Of a DNA stretch of 64,000 nt, positions 1-9,152 are shown piece by piece. The translations under genes were made by a program, and so were the position numbers. Source of the DNA: Undibacterium paludis (lineage in GTDB: Bacteria > Pseudomonadota > Gammaproteobacteria > Burkholderiales > Burkholderiaceae_D); the NCBI RefSeq assembly GCF_022568815.1, contig NZ_JAKZHX010000013.1:1-64000 (forward strand), read 5' to 3'. A model generated the notes under the pieces. The model was not told where the DNA came from and ran no database searches. It was given only the letters and a program-made list of their open reading frames with translations. Each line of letters begins with the position of its first letter. Position 1 is the first letter of the stretch.

Positions 1-148
1 GATGGGCGAGAAATCGCCCAAGAGTTGAGAAGAATGGGGAAATGGCTTCCCCAATTTATAGAAATCATCATGTTCCGGCGGCAATTTTTATGCCTTGGCC
101 TGACCATGATTTTTAAATCTGAAAAATTAGAACTTAATTAGACGTTCC
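1..148 (+). mobile_element. Right end of an IS5-family element (partial, runs off the left edge)
   Basis: These bases correspond to the non-coding right end of the complete IS5 element at 34939-36129. They contain the same two-hairpin layout just downstream of where the transposase stops, the same AAATTAGAACTTAAT stretch, and the same terminal TTCC. The element ends at 148 and is followed by TTAG (149-152), the same tetranucleotide that flanks the complete copy. The terminal repeat read inward is GGAACGTCTAATTAAG, against GGAATATCTGATTAAG in the complete copy, so this is a related but diverged element. Its transposase lies outside the window. Confidence 0.85.
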
Positions 149-204
149 TTAGAGTTTAAAAAGGGCTTGCCTGCAGGCTCTTTTTCCATGGATACCCTTA
201 TGTT

Positions 205-852
205 TTATACGGTCTCAGGCAAGGGTGTTTTTTGCTTGAATTCGCACAGGTCGGCAATCATGCAGTTCCAGCATTTGGGTTTTCTGGCAATGCAGGTATA
301 ACGTCCGTGCAGGATCAACCAGTGATGGGCGTCCTGCCTGAATTCTGGTGGGACAAATTTCATCAATTTTTCTTCGACGATATCGACATTTTTCCCAGGG
401 GCGATACCGGTACGGTTTGACACGCGAAAGATATGTGTATCAACGGCGATGGTGGGTTCGCCAAATGCGGTATTCATGACTACATTGGCAGTCTTGCGAC
501 CGACCCCTGGTAAGGCCTCCAGCGCTTCGCGCTGGCGCGGTACTTCACTGCCATGTTCTGTCATCAGTATGCGGCAAGTTTCGATCACATTCTTTGCCTT
601 GGTGCGAAACAGGCCTATGGTCTGGATGTAAGGGATCAGGCCATCTACACCCAGGGCGTGAATTGTTTCTGGCTTGTTGGCGACAGGGTAAAGCAGGCGC
701 GTTGCTTTATTCACTGATACATCGGTAGCCTGTGCCGACAACAGGACGGCGATCAGCAATTCAAACGGTGTCGTGTATTCCAGTTCTGTCGTCGGGTGCG
801 GGTTTTGCTGTTGCAGGCGTGCAAAAATGGCGTGGCGTTTTGCTGCGTTCAT
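205..852 (-). CDS. nth: Endonuclease III (DNA glycosylase/AP lyase)
   Basis: Base-excision repair enzyme that removes oxidised pyrimidines and nicks the abasic site by beta-elimination. The 215-residue protein carries the helix-hairpin-helix [12 protein letters not shown] with catalytic Lys120, and catalytic Asp138 in AVDTHIFR. The C-terminal [4Fe-4S] ligands Cys187, Cys194, Cys197 and Cys203 have the same spacing as in E. coli Nth. The start codon overlaps the rsxB stop (ATGA), so the two genes are translationally coupled. This rsxB-nth pairing is common in beta- and gammaproteobacteria. The full family length and all key residues are present. Confidence 0.97.
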   Translation of the reverse strand: MNAAKRHAIFARLQQQNPHPTTELEYTTPFELLIAVLLSAQATDVSVNKATRLLYPVANKPETIHALGVDGLIPYIQTIGLFRTKAKNVIETCRILMTEHGSEVPRQREALEALPGVGRKTANVVMNTAFGEPTIAVDTHIFRVSNRTGIAPGKNVDIVEEKLMKFVPPEFRQDAHHWLILHGRYTCIARKPKCWNCMIADLCEFKQKTPLPETV

Positions 853-1547
853 TCCTTTTTATCCTTGTTATTATCGTCTGTCCCGGCCTGCAGTTTTTTA
901 AGGCGAGCTCTTTCTATTGCAGCAGCAATGATGGCTTTTTTGCGCTCCTTGCTGGCGATTTCTTCTGCACTCAGGGCTGGCTCTGTTTCCAGTGCCAATA
1001 GTTTGGCGGCTGCCTTGGCTGCAAGGCGCTCGTCATTCTCCTGTTTTTCCCTGATTAGCCGTTGATTGCGGAAGTTGAATTGCTGGCGAGCCTTATCGGC
1101 CAGGGGCTGGCTCCAGGCATCCCAGCCAGTTTTTCCTGTGGTTAGTGGCACCATGCTGATGCAATCAACGGGGCAGGGTGCTACACAGAGATCGCAGCCA
1201 GTACAGAGATCGCTGAGAATGCTGTGCATTTGTTTGGGCGCGCCGATAATCGCATCGACAGGGCATGCCTGTATGCACAGCGTACAGCCTATGCAATAGG
1301 CCTCGTCTATCTGGGCTACCGGTCTTTCTCTTTCCAGACCATGGCTGACATCAAGCGGGATGACCGGCTTGCCAAGGATATTGGCCAGGCGCAGTATACC
1401 TTCCTGTCCACCAGGCGGGCATTGATTGTAGTTTGCATTGCCGTTGGCGATGGCTTCGGCATAGGGGCGGCATGCAGGGTAACCGCATTTTGTACACTGG
1501 GTTTGCGGTAAGGCGTTTTCAAGCTGGTCTGCAAGGGTATCGGGCAC
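849..1547 (-). CDS. rsxB: RnfB/RsxB-type electron transport iron-sulfur protein (orphan)
   Basis: A 232-residue iron-sulfur protein. The N-terminal part has the RnfB-type Cys cluster (CTKCGYPAC ... CPPGG, about residues 18-46). Two [4Fe-4S] ferredoxin motifs follow at about residues 85-135 ([12 protein letters not shown] and [12 protein letters not shown]). An Ala/Lys/Glu-rich charged tail of about 80 residues ends the protein. The start is GTG, and an in-frame stop lies only three codons upstream of it, so no longer start exists. The membrane segment of canonical RnfB is not evident at the N-terminus and no rsxA/C/D/E/G lies next to it, so it is an orphan paired with nth. It probably passes electrons between soluble partners; the actual partner is unknown. 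Confidence 0.9.
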   Translation of the reverse strand: MPDTLADQLENALPQTQCTKCGYPACRPYAEAIANGNANYNQCPPGGQEGILRLANILGKPVIPLDVSHGLERERPVAQIDEAYCIGCTLCIQACPVDAIIGAPKQMHSILSDLCTGCDLCVAPCPVDCISMVPLTTGKTGWDAWSQPLADKARQQFNFRNQRLIREKQENDERLAAKAAAKLLALETEPALSAEEIASKERKKAIIAAAIERARLKKLQAGTDDNNKDKKE

Positions 1548-1609
1548 GGCGCATCACAAAAAACATAAGAGAGGCATGATTATCCCCCCAAAGTCAGGTG
1601 ACTACAAAT

Positions 1610-1641
1610 AAAAAAGCCACCGTCTTTTCAGAGGGTGGCTT
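1610..1641 (-). terminator. Rho-independent terminator of phaZ
   Basis: An inverted repeat AAGCCACC / GGTGGCTT (1614-1621 with 1634-1641) is followed, on the minus strand, by a T-run. It lies about 30 bases past the phaZ stop codon. Confidence 0.85.
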
Positions 1642-1668
1642 GAAGTGAAACTGATTTGCAAAGATGGT

Positions 1669-2904
1669 TCAGGAATGTTCTTTGATGAATTCACCGATTT
1701 TCGGACAGATGATGTCGCGCCAGCGACGGCCTGAGAATATGCCGTAATGACCGGCACCCGGGGCTACATAATCCTGTTTCATGCTGGCAGGAATGTTGCT
1801 GCACAAGTCGTGTGCTGCCTGGGTTTGACCGGCACCGGAAATGTCATCGAGTTCACCTTCGACCGTGAACAGGGCGACAGTTTTGATGTCCTGGGGCCTG
1901 ACCAGCTTGCCTTCGACTTCCCAGGTGCCCATGGGCAGGCGGAATTCCTGGAACACTGTCTTGATGGTTTCCAGATAGTATTCAGCAGGCATGTCGAGCA
2001 CCGCATTGTATTCATCATAAAACTTGCGATGCTGTTCTGCGGATTCATCATCACCTTGCACCAGATGCTGGTAGTAATCCCAGTGACTTTGCGCATGACG
2101 GTCAGGATTCATGGCAACAAAACCTGTGTGTTGCAGGAAGCCTGGATAAACCTTGCGGCCGTAGCCAGGATAGTTGGCTGGAACGCTGTAAATCACCGTG
2201 TTTTCAAACCAGGAGAATTTCTTTTCCGTAGCCAGGTTATTGACCTGAGTAGGTGATTTGCGCGGGTCTATTGGCCCTCCCATCAAGGTCATGGTTTTTG
2301 GCAGCAAAGGGTCTTTGGCTGTTGCCATCAAAGAGATGGCGGCCAGGACCGGTACAGTAGGCTGGCAAACTGAAATGACATGGGTGTCTGCACCGAGGAA
2401 GTGGATAAAGTCCCGGATGTAATAGATGTAGTCATGCAGATGGAAAGGGCCGGCAGACAAAGGCACCATGCGAGCATCCGTCCAGTCGGTGATATACACA
2501 TCATGCTTGGGTAGCAGACCACGTACCGTGTCGCGCAACAGGGTCGAATGGTGGCCTGACAACGGTGCTACAAGCAAGACCTTGGGCTGATCAAGTTTGG
2601 CGAATTCCTTGTCACTGAGTACTTTCTTGAAATGCAGAAGCTTACAGAAAGGTTTGATGACGGCAGTACTTTGTGAGATTTCAACGACCTGCTTGTCTAT
2701 TGTCGTGGAGGTGATACCAAATTCTGGTTTTTCGTAATCTTTGCCAAGACGGAACAGTAATTCATATCCGGCTGCTATTCTTTGCGAATAGGGCGTATGC
2801 GCCAGCGGCGAAACCGGGTTTGTGAACAGTTTGGAAGATGCTTCTGCCCATTGCGTCAAGGGATTCAGAAAAGCGCGATTAAGCTCATGAATTTGATAAA
2901 GCAT
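1669..2904 (-). CDS. phaZ: Intracellular polyhydroxyalkanoate (PHB) depolymerase
   Basis: Hydrolyses stored polyhydroxybutyrate granules in the cytoplasm. The 411-residue length fits the PhaZ1 family of Burkholderiales. This family uses a cysteine nucleophile, here Cys180 in VISVCQPTVPVL, instead of the lipase-box serine. A C-terminal GAGHYGIFSGRRWR supplies the catalytic histidine. There is no signal peptide, consistent with the intracellular type. It is a single-gene unit with its own terminator. No other PHB genes lie nearby, so control by carbon state cannot be judged from the sequence. Confidence 0.95.
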   Translation of the reverse strand: MLYQIHELNRAFLNPLTQWAEASSKLFTNPVSPLAHTPYSQRIAAGYELLFRLGKDYEKPEFGITSTTIDKQVVEISQSTAVIKPFCKLLHFKKVLSDKEFAKLDQPKVLLVAPLSGHHSTLLRDTVRGLLPKHDVYITDWTDARMVPLSAGPFHLHDYIYYIRDFIHFLGADTHVISVCQPTVPVLAAISLMATAKDPLLPKTMTLMGGPIDPRKSPTQVNNLATEKKFSWFENTVIYSVPANYPGYGRKVYPGFLQHTGFVAMNPDRHAQSHWDYYQHLVQGDDESAEQHRKFYDEYNAVLDMPAEYYLETIKTVFQEFRLPMGTWEVEGKLVRPQDIKTVALFTVEGELDDISGAGQTQAAHDLCSNIPASMKQDYVAPGAGHYGIFSGRRWRDIICPKIGEFIKEHS

Positions 2905-3357
2905 AGTGAATCTTTCAAATAGGGTGCAGGGACATATCTGTTGAAACTACACGACTGTTCCAGACGTATGACCAAGCGAAAAAAGCTTAGAAAAAACACT
3001 GATTTGTACTGTTGCAATGCATCATAAACCAGTTTTAAAAATTTGGGGCCGAGCAAAGGAATTGCTTAACCAGTTGGTGTGAATTAATGTTAAATTATTG
3101 ACCGATATGCAATGATTTCTTGTGGAAATGTTGATATTTAAGTTATTTTCTGCAGTTGGTCGTTGTAATTTTTGCCGTGAATTCAAATAGTGTAGTGATG
3201 TGGCTTCTAAAAAAAGCGACAGTTCTGATGATGCTTATTGATAAACCTCTCATAAGCTTCTTCATAGCAGTTAAGATGGCGGTATGTCTGATTGTCTGGC
3301 AAATAATGAATCAAAACAATGAGCCTGGACCATGTGCAGTTATCGATTTGATTTTTC
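2905..3357. other. Intergenic region, 453 bases, divergent promoters expected
   Basis: An AT-rich stretch between the divergent phaZ and hybrid kinase genes. No RNA gene, repeat or convincing sigma-70 pair was recognised. A weak purine-rich GAAAGA precedes the phaZ start. Small open frames here have no coding character. Confidence 0.5.
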
Positions 3358-6300
3358 ATGGCATCATTTCTTACTGAAGAGCTGAGTAGAATGAGTAAAG
3401 ATAGTTCTCTGGCAGGAATCCACTGGCGCGAGCTTTGCATGAACGCCCTGGACTTGATGCGCGACACACCTGGCGATGGTCGTAAGGTCGCCGCATCCAT
3501 CCGGCAGCAGGAGTCAGGCCGTAACGATCCGAATGCACTGATTGCAGCCGATGTGATTGATGCTTTTGCTGATTATTTCGACGATCAGATGGATAAGGCA
3601 GCCCCGGTTTTCGAGCGCGCTGCTACCCTGTTTGAATCTGTTGACGAACATGAGGGCATGGCCTTCGCCCTGTTTGGTACTGTCGCCGTATGGCGTCGCC
3701 GCGGCCAGGTGCAGGAAGCTTATGCACTGACTCATGCCCGTATCGTCCCGGCCTTGCGCATGAAGGTCAGCCGCATATCCATTGTTGTCTACAATACCCT
3801 GGGTATTCTGGCGCAAGAGCTTGGCTATACCGAAGAAGCAATACGACATTTTTATACTGCTCTTAATGATGCGCGCGCCTTGCAGATGCCAAATCGTGTT
3901 GCACAGGTGACGGCCAATCTGGGTGAGATTTTTTATGTCAGCGGCAATGCCGAAGATGCCGAAGTCTTGCTGCAGGAAGCAAGGGAAATCGCTGTCAACT
4001 CTTCCGAGCGCTGGCTGGCCCCATTTGTGTCGACCATGCTGGCCCTGTGCAAGGTGTCGCTGGACAAGTACGAAGAGGCTTATCAGACCATTGCTTCTTA
4101 CATTGTTGGCATTAAAAGCGGCGCTGGCTCAGACACCTCCAGCAGGGCTTTCTGCCTGTCAGTGGCAGCCTATACCCTGGCCATGCGCGGGCAGCTGGAA
4201 GAGGCTGACAAACTCAGTGCGACAGCCATGAGCCTGCTCGACAATTTCGAAGACAAACACCTGAAGCCGTACAGCTGGTGGGTCAGTGGGCATTTGCACC
4301 GCTGCCACAAGCGCTACCCTGAAGCCATACGCGACTTGACGCGTGCAATCGATGAGATAGGCGGTAAGGGCTACATCTATATGCCCTTGCGAGCCATCAA
4401 GGAGTTGTCCGAGATATTTACTGAGCAGGGCGAGTGGCAAAAAGCCTATTACGAGCAAAAACGTTACCTGGATTTATTTGGTCGGGCCCAGGGCTTGGCT
4501 ACCCGGGTTCATGTGCAGACCTTGCATATCCGTAACGAATTAAAAGAGGCTGACCTGGCAAGGCGCATGGCTGAAAGAGCCATGGTAGAACGACGCCAGC
4601 TCGAAGATGAACTCAAGCGCATGCTGGCAGAGCGCGAGACAATACTGGAAAATTCCATCGTTGGCATGGTGTTTCTGAATAATCAGGGGCGCGTGCAATG
4701 GGTGAACACACCCCTGTGCCAGATATTCGGGGTAGAACGCGACAAGGTGCTCGGCGCTTCGCTGGAGCCTTTCTATGCATCCCGCGAGGCGTATCTGGAA
4801 TCCGGGGCCGCCGTCAATCGATCAGTATTGCTTGGTGATGCCTATGAAACAGAGCTGAAGATGCGTCGCTCCGATGGCAGCTTGTTCTGGGTACATTTTT
4901 CCGGACGTGCGGTTGACAAGACGAACCTGACTCATGGCACGGTCTGGGTCGTCATGGATATTTCTGCCCGACGTCAACTGGAAGAGGACCTGAGCAAGTC
5001 CGAGCAGCATTACCGGCAACTGATCAATAATGTCACTGAAGGTATTCTTGTGGTGCAGGATGGACGTATCGTCTTTGCCAATCCGCGCGTGCAGAGCCTG
5101 ACCGGATATAACGCTGAGCAGCTTGCTCAGATGTCTTTCATCACAGCGATTTATCCTGAAGACCGGCCCATGGTGATTGATCACCATACCAGACGGCTGC
5201 GCGGTGAAGTGGTCGAACAGTATTATCACTTCCGGATAGAAAACAATCTGACCCGCAGCATTATCTGGGTGGAATTGTCTGCCGTCCTGATCGATTGGGA
5301 GGGCCGCTCGGCTACTCTGTCTTTTGTGTCTGATATTACGCAGAGAAAATTACTTGAGTCCCAGCTTAAGGAAAGCATGGCCGAGCAGATACGTCTGCAA
5401 ACCTTGCAAATGCAAAATGAATTGAAAGAAGCAGAGATGGCGCGTCGTCATGCAGAAGAGACGACCGAAGCCAAGTCCATGTTTCTGGCAAACATGAGTC
5501 ATGAGATTCGTACGCCGATGAATGCCATCATAGGCATGGCCCATCTGGCACTCAGGACTGACTTGGATGCCAAACAAAAAGACTATGTGGAAAAAATTCA
5601 CAAGGCAGGTATTTCACTGCTAGGTATCATCAACGATATTCTGGACTTTTCAAAGATCGAAGCAGGTAAATTGAATATCGAGCAGGTAGATTTCAATCTA
5701 GATGATGTCCTCAACAATATTTCTGCCGTCACTACGGATAAGGCTGACGAAAAAGGACTGGAATTTTTGTTCAGGGCGCCGCCCGATATTCCACGCTACC
5801 TGAACGGCGATCCTTTGCGCTTGGGGCAGGTATTGATCAACCTGATCAATAATGCCATCAAGTTCACCGAACAAGGTGAGATTTACGTCAATTGCCACAT
5901 GCAGGAAATGTCTGCGGGCAAGGTTAAATTGAGTTTTGAAGTGCGTGACACTGGCATAGGCATGACGGAAGAGCAGGCGCAAAAACTGTTCCGCCCTTTC
6001 AGTCAGGCCGATGAGTCGACCACGCGCAAATTTGGCGGTACCGGTCTGGGCCTGTCCATCTCTAAGGGAATGGTCGAATTGATGGGAGGGGAAATCAGCC
6101 TGGACAGTGAGGCCGGACGCGGCACCAGCGTGCGCTTCAGCAGCTGGTTCGGTATTGCGCAACCGTCTGTGCAGCATCAGGTTGTGCCGGGAGCCATCAA
6201 TGGTATGCGTTTGCTGATTGTTGATGACAATCCGGCCGCTGCTGAAATCCTGCAGGAGATACTGATTGAATTGCCGGTAGATATTGATGTCGTTGATAAC

Positions 6301-7683
6301 GGTGCGGCAGCCCTGCAGGCTGTGCGGGAATGTAATCTTACCCATCCTTATGGCGTGATATTTACTGATCTGCGCATGCCCGAAATGGATGGACTGGAAC
6401 TGATTACTTATCTCAAGCGCGATGGTTCATTGCAGCCCGCGCCTTTGACGGTACTGGTCAGTGCCCATGGTCGTGAAGAAGTCAGTTATCGTGAGGACAT
6501 CGCCTTGCCTGACGGATTCCTGACCAAGCCGGTCAATGCCTCAACCCTGGTTGATTGTCTGGTCGAATTGTTTTCCAGTACCAGTTATGCCATACCGAAC
6601 AATCACGGCATCCTTGTGCCCAAGTACGCGAATTTGCGTGTGCTGCTGGTTGAGGACAATGAGATCAATCAGCAAATTGCCCGCGAGTTGATGGAGGCCG
6701 CGGGCGTCGCCGTGGATATTGCCGGTAATGGCCGTGTCGCTGTGGAAATGGTGAGGAATGCCGGACCGGACTACTATGGCGTGGTATTCATGGATGTGCA
6801 AATGCCGGAAATGGATGGACATGAAGCAACCAGGCACATACGTGCGAATCCGATATTTGACGGCCTGCCTATCGTGGCCATGACCGCCCATGCCATGGTG
6901 GAAGAGCGTGAGCTGTGTTTTGCCTCTGGCATGAACGCACATCTGGCCAAGCCTATCAGTCCGAAAGAGTTGTATCACGCCATATCTCATTGGTGCCCGG
7001 ATCACGTGTCAGGCAATAGTTTCGATAACCTGCAGTTGCCAATGCAGGAAGGAGGCAATAGTTTGCGTATCGAGGGCATTGATGTGGAAGAGGGCTTGAG
7101 CCGTACTCTGGGTAATCGCCCTTTTTACCTGGAGCTGCTATCGCGGTTTTGTGATGACCAGAGAAATGTGATTGATCACATAACTGCTGCATTGGAGGCG
7201 GGTGATAATTTGCTGGCAGAAAGGCTGGCGCATACTCTCAAGGGCGTGGCAGGTCTGATCGGGGCAAAAACGATACAGCCATTGGCAACCGAGCTGGAAT
7301 TGAAACTGCATGGCGATGCCGAAGTTGTGGATTTGCAGCCTTTGCTGATTGAATGTGCAGAAAAAATGCATGCCACCGTCAATGCCATAGATCAGGTATT
7401 GGCGTTGGAGAAATCGTCAAATAAAACTGAGGTCAAGGCAACAGAAGTGTTGGTGGTCGATCATGAGTTGATGCAGGCTCTGCTTGTAAAATGCTGTAAC
7501 TTGTTGCGTGATTACGATGGCGAGGCAGTCGACTTGCTGTTAGAGTCAGGTGAAATGATTGCCAATGCCTTTGGGGCGGACGTGCACAAGCAGATCATGC
7601 GTGCCGTACGGCAATTTGACTACGATGCGGCGTTGAGCTTGTTGAGCAATAATGCAAAAAACCTCGGATATGAAATACTTTGA
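3358..7683 (+). CDS. TPR-PAS hybrid sensor histidine kinase with two receiver domains and Hpt
   Basis: A 1441-residue cytoplasmic phosphorelay protein. In order: TPR-like helical repeats (about 20-390), a charged coiled coil (395-430), PAS (430-545), PAS (550-665), a second coiled coil, HisKA with phospho-acceptor His715 in MSHEIRTPMNAIIG, and HATPase (N-box near 820, DTGIGM near 863, GTGLGLSIS near 894). Two receivers follow, with Asp1004 and Asp1146, then an Hpt domain with His1292 in AHTLKGVAG, and a helical tail of about 100 residues. No transmembrane segment is visible, so it senses a cytoplasmic signal. The start at 3358 has no clear ribosome site; ATG at 3391 is an alternative. The HD-GYP regulator begins 71 bases downstream and is the probable output partner. 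Confidence 0.93.
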   Translation: MASFLTEELSRMSKDSSLAGIHWRELCMNALDLMRDTPGDGRKVAASIRQQESGRNDPNALIAADVIDAFADYFDDQMDKAAPVFERAATLFESVDEHEGMAFALFGTVAVWRRRGQVQEAYALTHARIVPALRMKVSRISIVVYNTLGILAQELGYTEEAIRHFYTALNDARALQMPNRVAQVTANLGEIFYVSGNAEDAEVLLQEAREIAVNSSERWLAPFVSTMLALCKVSLDKYEEAYQTIASYIVGIKSGAGSDTSSRAFCLSVAAYTLAMRGQLEEADKLSATAMSLLDNFEDKHLKPYSWWVSGHLHRCHKRYPEAIRDLTRAIDEIGGKGYIYMPLRAIKELSEIFTEQGEWQKAYYEQKRYLDLFGRAQGLATRVHVQTLHIRNELKEADLARRMAERAMVERRQLEDELKRMLAERETILENSIVGMVFLNNQGRVQWVNTPLCQIFGVERDKVLGASLEPFYASREAYLESGAAVNRSVLLGDAYETELKMRRSDGSLFWVHFSGRAVDKTNLTHGTVWVVMDISARRQLEEDLSKSEQHYRQLINNVTEGILVVQDGRIVFANPRVQSLTGYNAEQLAQMSFITAIYPEDRPMVIDHHTRRLRGEVVEQYYHFRIENNLTRSIIWVELSAVLIDWEGRSATLSFVSDITQRKLLESQLKESMAEQIRLQTLQMQNELKEAEMARRHAEETTEAKSMFLANMSHEIRTPMNAIIGMAHLALRTDLDAKQKDYVEKIHKAGISLLGIINDILDFSKIEAGKLNIEQVDFNLDDVLNNISAVTTDKADEKGLEFLFRAPPDIPRYLNGDPLRLGQVLINLINNAIKFTEQGEIYVNCHMQEMSAGKVKLSFEVRDTGIGMTEEQAQKLFRPFSQADESTTRKFGGTGLGLSISKGMVELMGGEISLDSEAGRGTSVRFSSWFGIAQPSVQHQVVPGAINGMRLLIVDDNPAAAEILQEILIELPVDIDVVDNGAAALQAVRECNLTHPYGVIFTDLRMPEMDGLELITYLKRDGSLQPAPLTVLVSAHGREEVSYREDIALPDGFLTKPVNASTLVDCLVELFSSTSYAIPNNHGILVPKYANLRVLLVEDNEINQQIARELMEAAGVAVDIAGNGRVAVEMVRNAGPDYYGVVFMDVQMPEMDGHEATRHIRANPIFDGLPIVAMTAHAMVEERELCFASGMNAHLAKPISPKELYHAISHWCPDHVSGNSFDNLQLPMQEGGNSLRIEGIDVEEGLSRTLGNRPFYLELLSRFCDDQRNVIDHITAALEAGDNLLAERLAHTLKGVAGLIGAKTIQPLATELELKLHGDAEVVDLQPLLIECAEKMHATVNAIDQVLALEKSSNKTEVKATEVLVVDHELMQALLVKCCNLLRDYDGEAVDLLLESGEMIANAFGADVHKQIMRAVRQFDYDAALSLLSNNAKNLGYEIL

Positions 7684-7754
7684 TTTGATGGGATTCAGTT
7701 TGATGTCAGACATCAGGGAAGAGCGGGACCATTTACTTCTTGCAGAGGTGATAA

Positions 7755-8879
7755 ATGAGTGAAGTATTCGATCAAAACGCCAAGCAGGTTATCCTGATTG
7801 TGGATGACACGCCGGATAATATCTCGCTGCTGTCGGGGTTGCTGAAAGACCAGTACAAGATCAAGATTGCTACCAATGGCTTGAAAGCCTTGCAGATTGC
7901 TTCCAGCCGGCCCGGCCCTGATTTGATACTGCTTGATGTCATGATGCCCGAGATGGACGGATACGAGACTTGCCGGCGCCTGAAGGCTGATCCTGCCACC
8001 GTGGATATACCCATCATTTTCCTGACGGCCAAGAGCCAGGTGCAAGACGAAGAAATGGGCTTGCGACTGGGTGCCGTTGATTACATCAGCAAACCTATTA
8101 GCCCGCCTATTGTGCTGGCGCGGGTGGCAACCCAGCTCAACCTGGTGCGCGCAAGACATTTGTTGCAGGACCAAAACAAGCATCTTGAAAGTCTGGTGCA
8201 AGACAGGACGCGCAAACTGGCCAAGATGCAGGACGCCATCATCATGGCCATGGCCTCGCTGGCCGAGACGCGCGACAATGAAACCGGCAATCATATCCGT
8301 CGCACGCAAAATTATGTGGCGGCACTGGCGCGCAAGCTGAAGAATCATCCACGTTTTTCCAATGAATTAAGTGATGAAAATATTGAGCTGCTCTATAAAT
8401 CTGCTCCTCTGCATGACATCGGCAAGGTTGGCATACCGGACAATATTCTCTTGAAACCCGACAAACTGACCTCAGAAGAGTTTGAGGTAATGAAGTTGCA
8501 TACTACTTACGGGCGTGAGACCATCATCTCGGTAGAAACATACCTGGGTGAGAGTAATGAGTTTTTACGTTTTGCCCGTGAGATTACTTATTCGCATCAG
8601 GAAAAATGGGATGGTTCAGGCTACCCGGAAAACCTGGTGGGCGACGCCATCCCTTTGTCGGCACGTTTGATGGCGGTAGCTGATGTCTACGATGCCCTGA
8701 TTTCCCGGCGCATCTATAAACCGGCGTTCAGTCACGAAGAGGCGATCAGCATCATGCGCAAGGGAAACGGCAGTCACTTTGATCCGGATATCCTTGAGGC
8801 GTTTTTGCAAATCACGGATGAGTTTCATCAGATTGCCAATCAATTCAAGGAATCAGATTCGGCGGTGCCCAAATTCTAA
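7755..8879 (+). CDS. Response regulator with HD-GYP c-di-GMP phosphodiesterase domain (RpfG-like)
   Basis: A 374-residue two-domain regulator. The N-terminal receiver has its phospho-acceptor Asp61 in LLDVMMPEMDG and the conserved Lys in SKPISPP. A linker helix leads to an HD-GYP domain with His220-Asp221 in HDIGKVGIPD, the HQEKWDGSGYP signature near 282-291, and VADVYDAL. HD-GYP proteins with these residues hydrolyse c-di-GMP. The gene follows the hybrid kinase on the same strand with no terminator between them, so it likely receives phosphate from that kinase's Hpt domain and lowers c-di-GMP. The pairing is inferred from position. Confidence 0.93.
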   Translation: MSEVFDQNAKQVILIVDDTPDNISLLSGLLKDQYKIKIATNGLKALQIASSRPGPDLILLDVMMPEMDGYETCRRLKADPATVDIPIIFLTAKSQVQDEEMGLRLGAVDYISKPISPPIVLARVATQLNLVRARHLLQDQNKHLESLVQDRTRKLAKMQDAIIMAMASLAETRDNETGNHIRRTQNYVAALARKLKNHPRFSNELSDENIELLYKSAPLHDIGKVGIPDNILLKPDKLTSEEFEVMKLHTTYGRETIISVETYLGESNEFLRFAREITYSHQEKWDGSGYPENLVGDAIPLSARLMAVADVYDALISRRIYKPAFSHEEAISIMRKGNGSHFDPDILEAFLQITDEFHQIANQFKESDSAVPKF

Positions 8880-8884
8880 TGGAC

Positions 8885-9040
8885 TTTAGCAGTGAAAGTC
8901 GGAGAGCCTGCCAAGTGTGGGACGATCATGGCTGCGTTGCAAATACTCGCGATAGCTATGCTATCTCTTCGCTTTTTTATTAACATCTTGGCTTGCCCTG
9001 ATTTACCGCGTGTCCTTCACTCTCGATGTCACTGTGACAG
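8885..9040. repeat. Long imperfect inverted repeat, candidate dispersed intergenic element
   Basis: The centre is a perfect GATAGC-TAT-GCTATC (8951-8965). Matching blocks sit roughly symmetrically outward: AGTGAA at 8891 with TTCACT at 9016, and GCCAAG with CTTGGC. A separate perfect palindrome GTCACTGTGAC follows at 9028-9038. The region is non-coding and lies between a stop codon and a bidirectional terminator. It resembles the palindromic repeats with an ATAGCTATGCTAT core seen between genes in many proteobacteria; that comparison is from memory. Confidence 0.5.
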
Positions 9041-9081
9041 TCCGGCAGGATAGTCATTGTCAGGACAGGCTCAGTAGTTTT

Positions 9082-9121
9082 AAAAACAAAAAAGCGCAAA
9101 AATTTGCGCTTTTTTGTTTTT
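9082..9121. terminator. Bidirectional rho-independent terminator
   Basis: AAAAAGCGCAAA and TTTGCGCTTTTT form a hairpin with A/T runs on both sides. It sits between the convergent HD-GYP regulator and the ferredoxin-NADP reductase genes and can serve both. Confidence 0.9.
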
Positions 9122-9152
9122 TGTTGAGTGGTTTTACTACCCGGATGTTGAG

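Noticed and set aside
3156..3377. Open frame of 73 codons upstream of the hybrid kinase
   Set aside because: No family resemblance or ribosome site; it lies in an AT-rich region expected to hold promoters.
5698..6345. Minus-strand open frame of 215 codons
   Set aside because: It is antisense to the HATPase/receiver part of the hybrid kinase, whose motifs are unambiguous.
7713..8348. Minus-strand open frame of 211 codons
   Set aside because: It is the shadow of the HD-GYP regulator gene; His/Gln-rich composition is typical of antisense translation.
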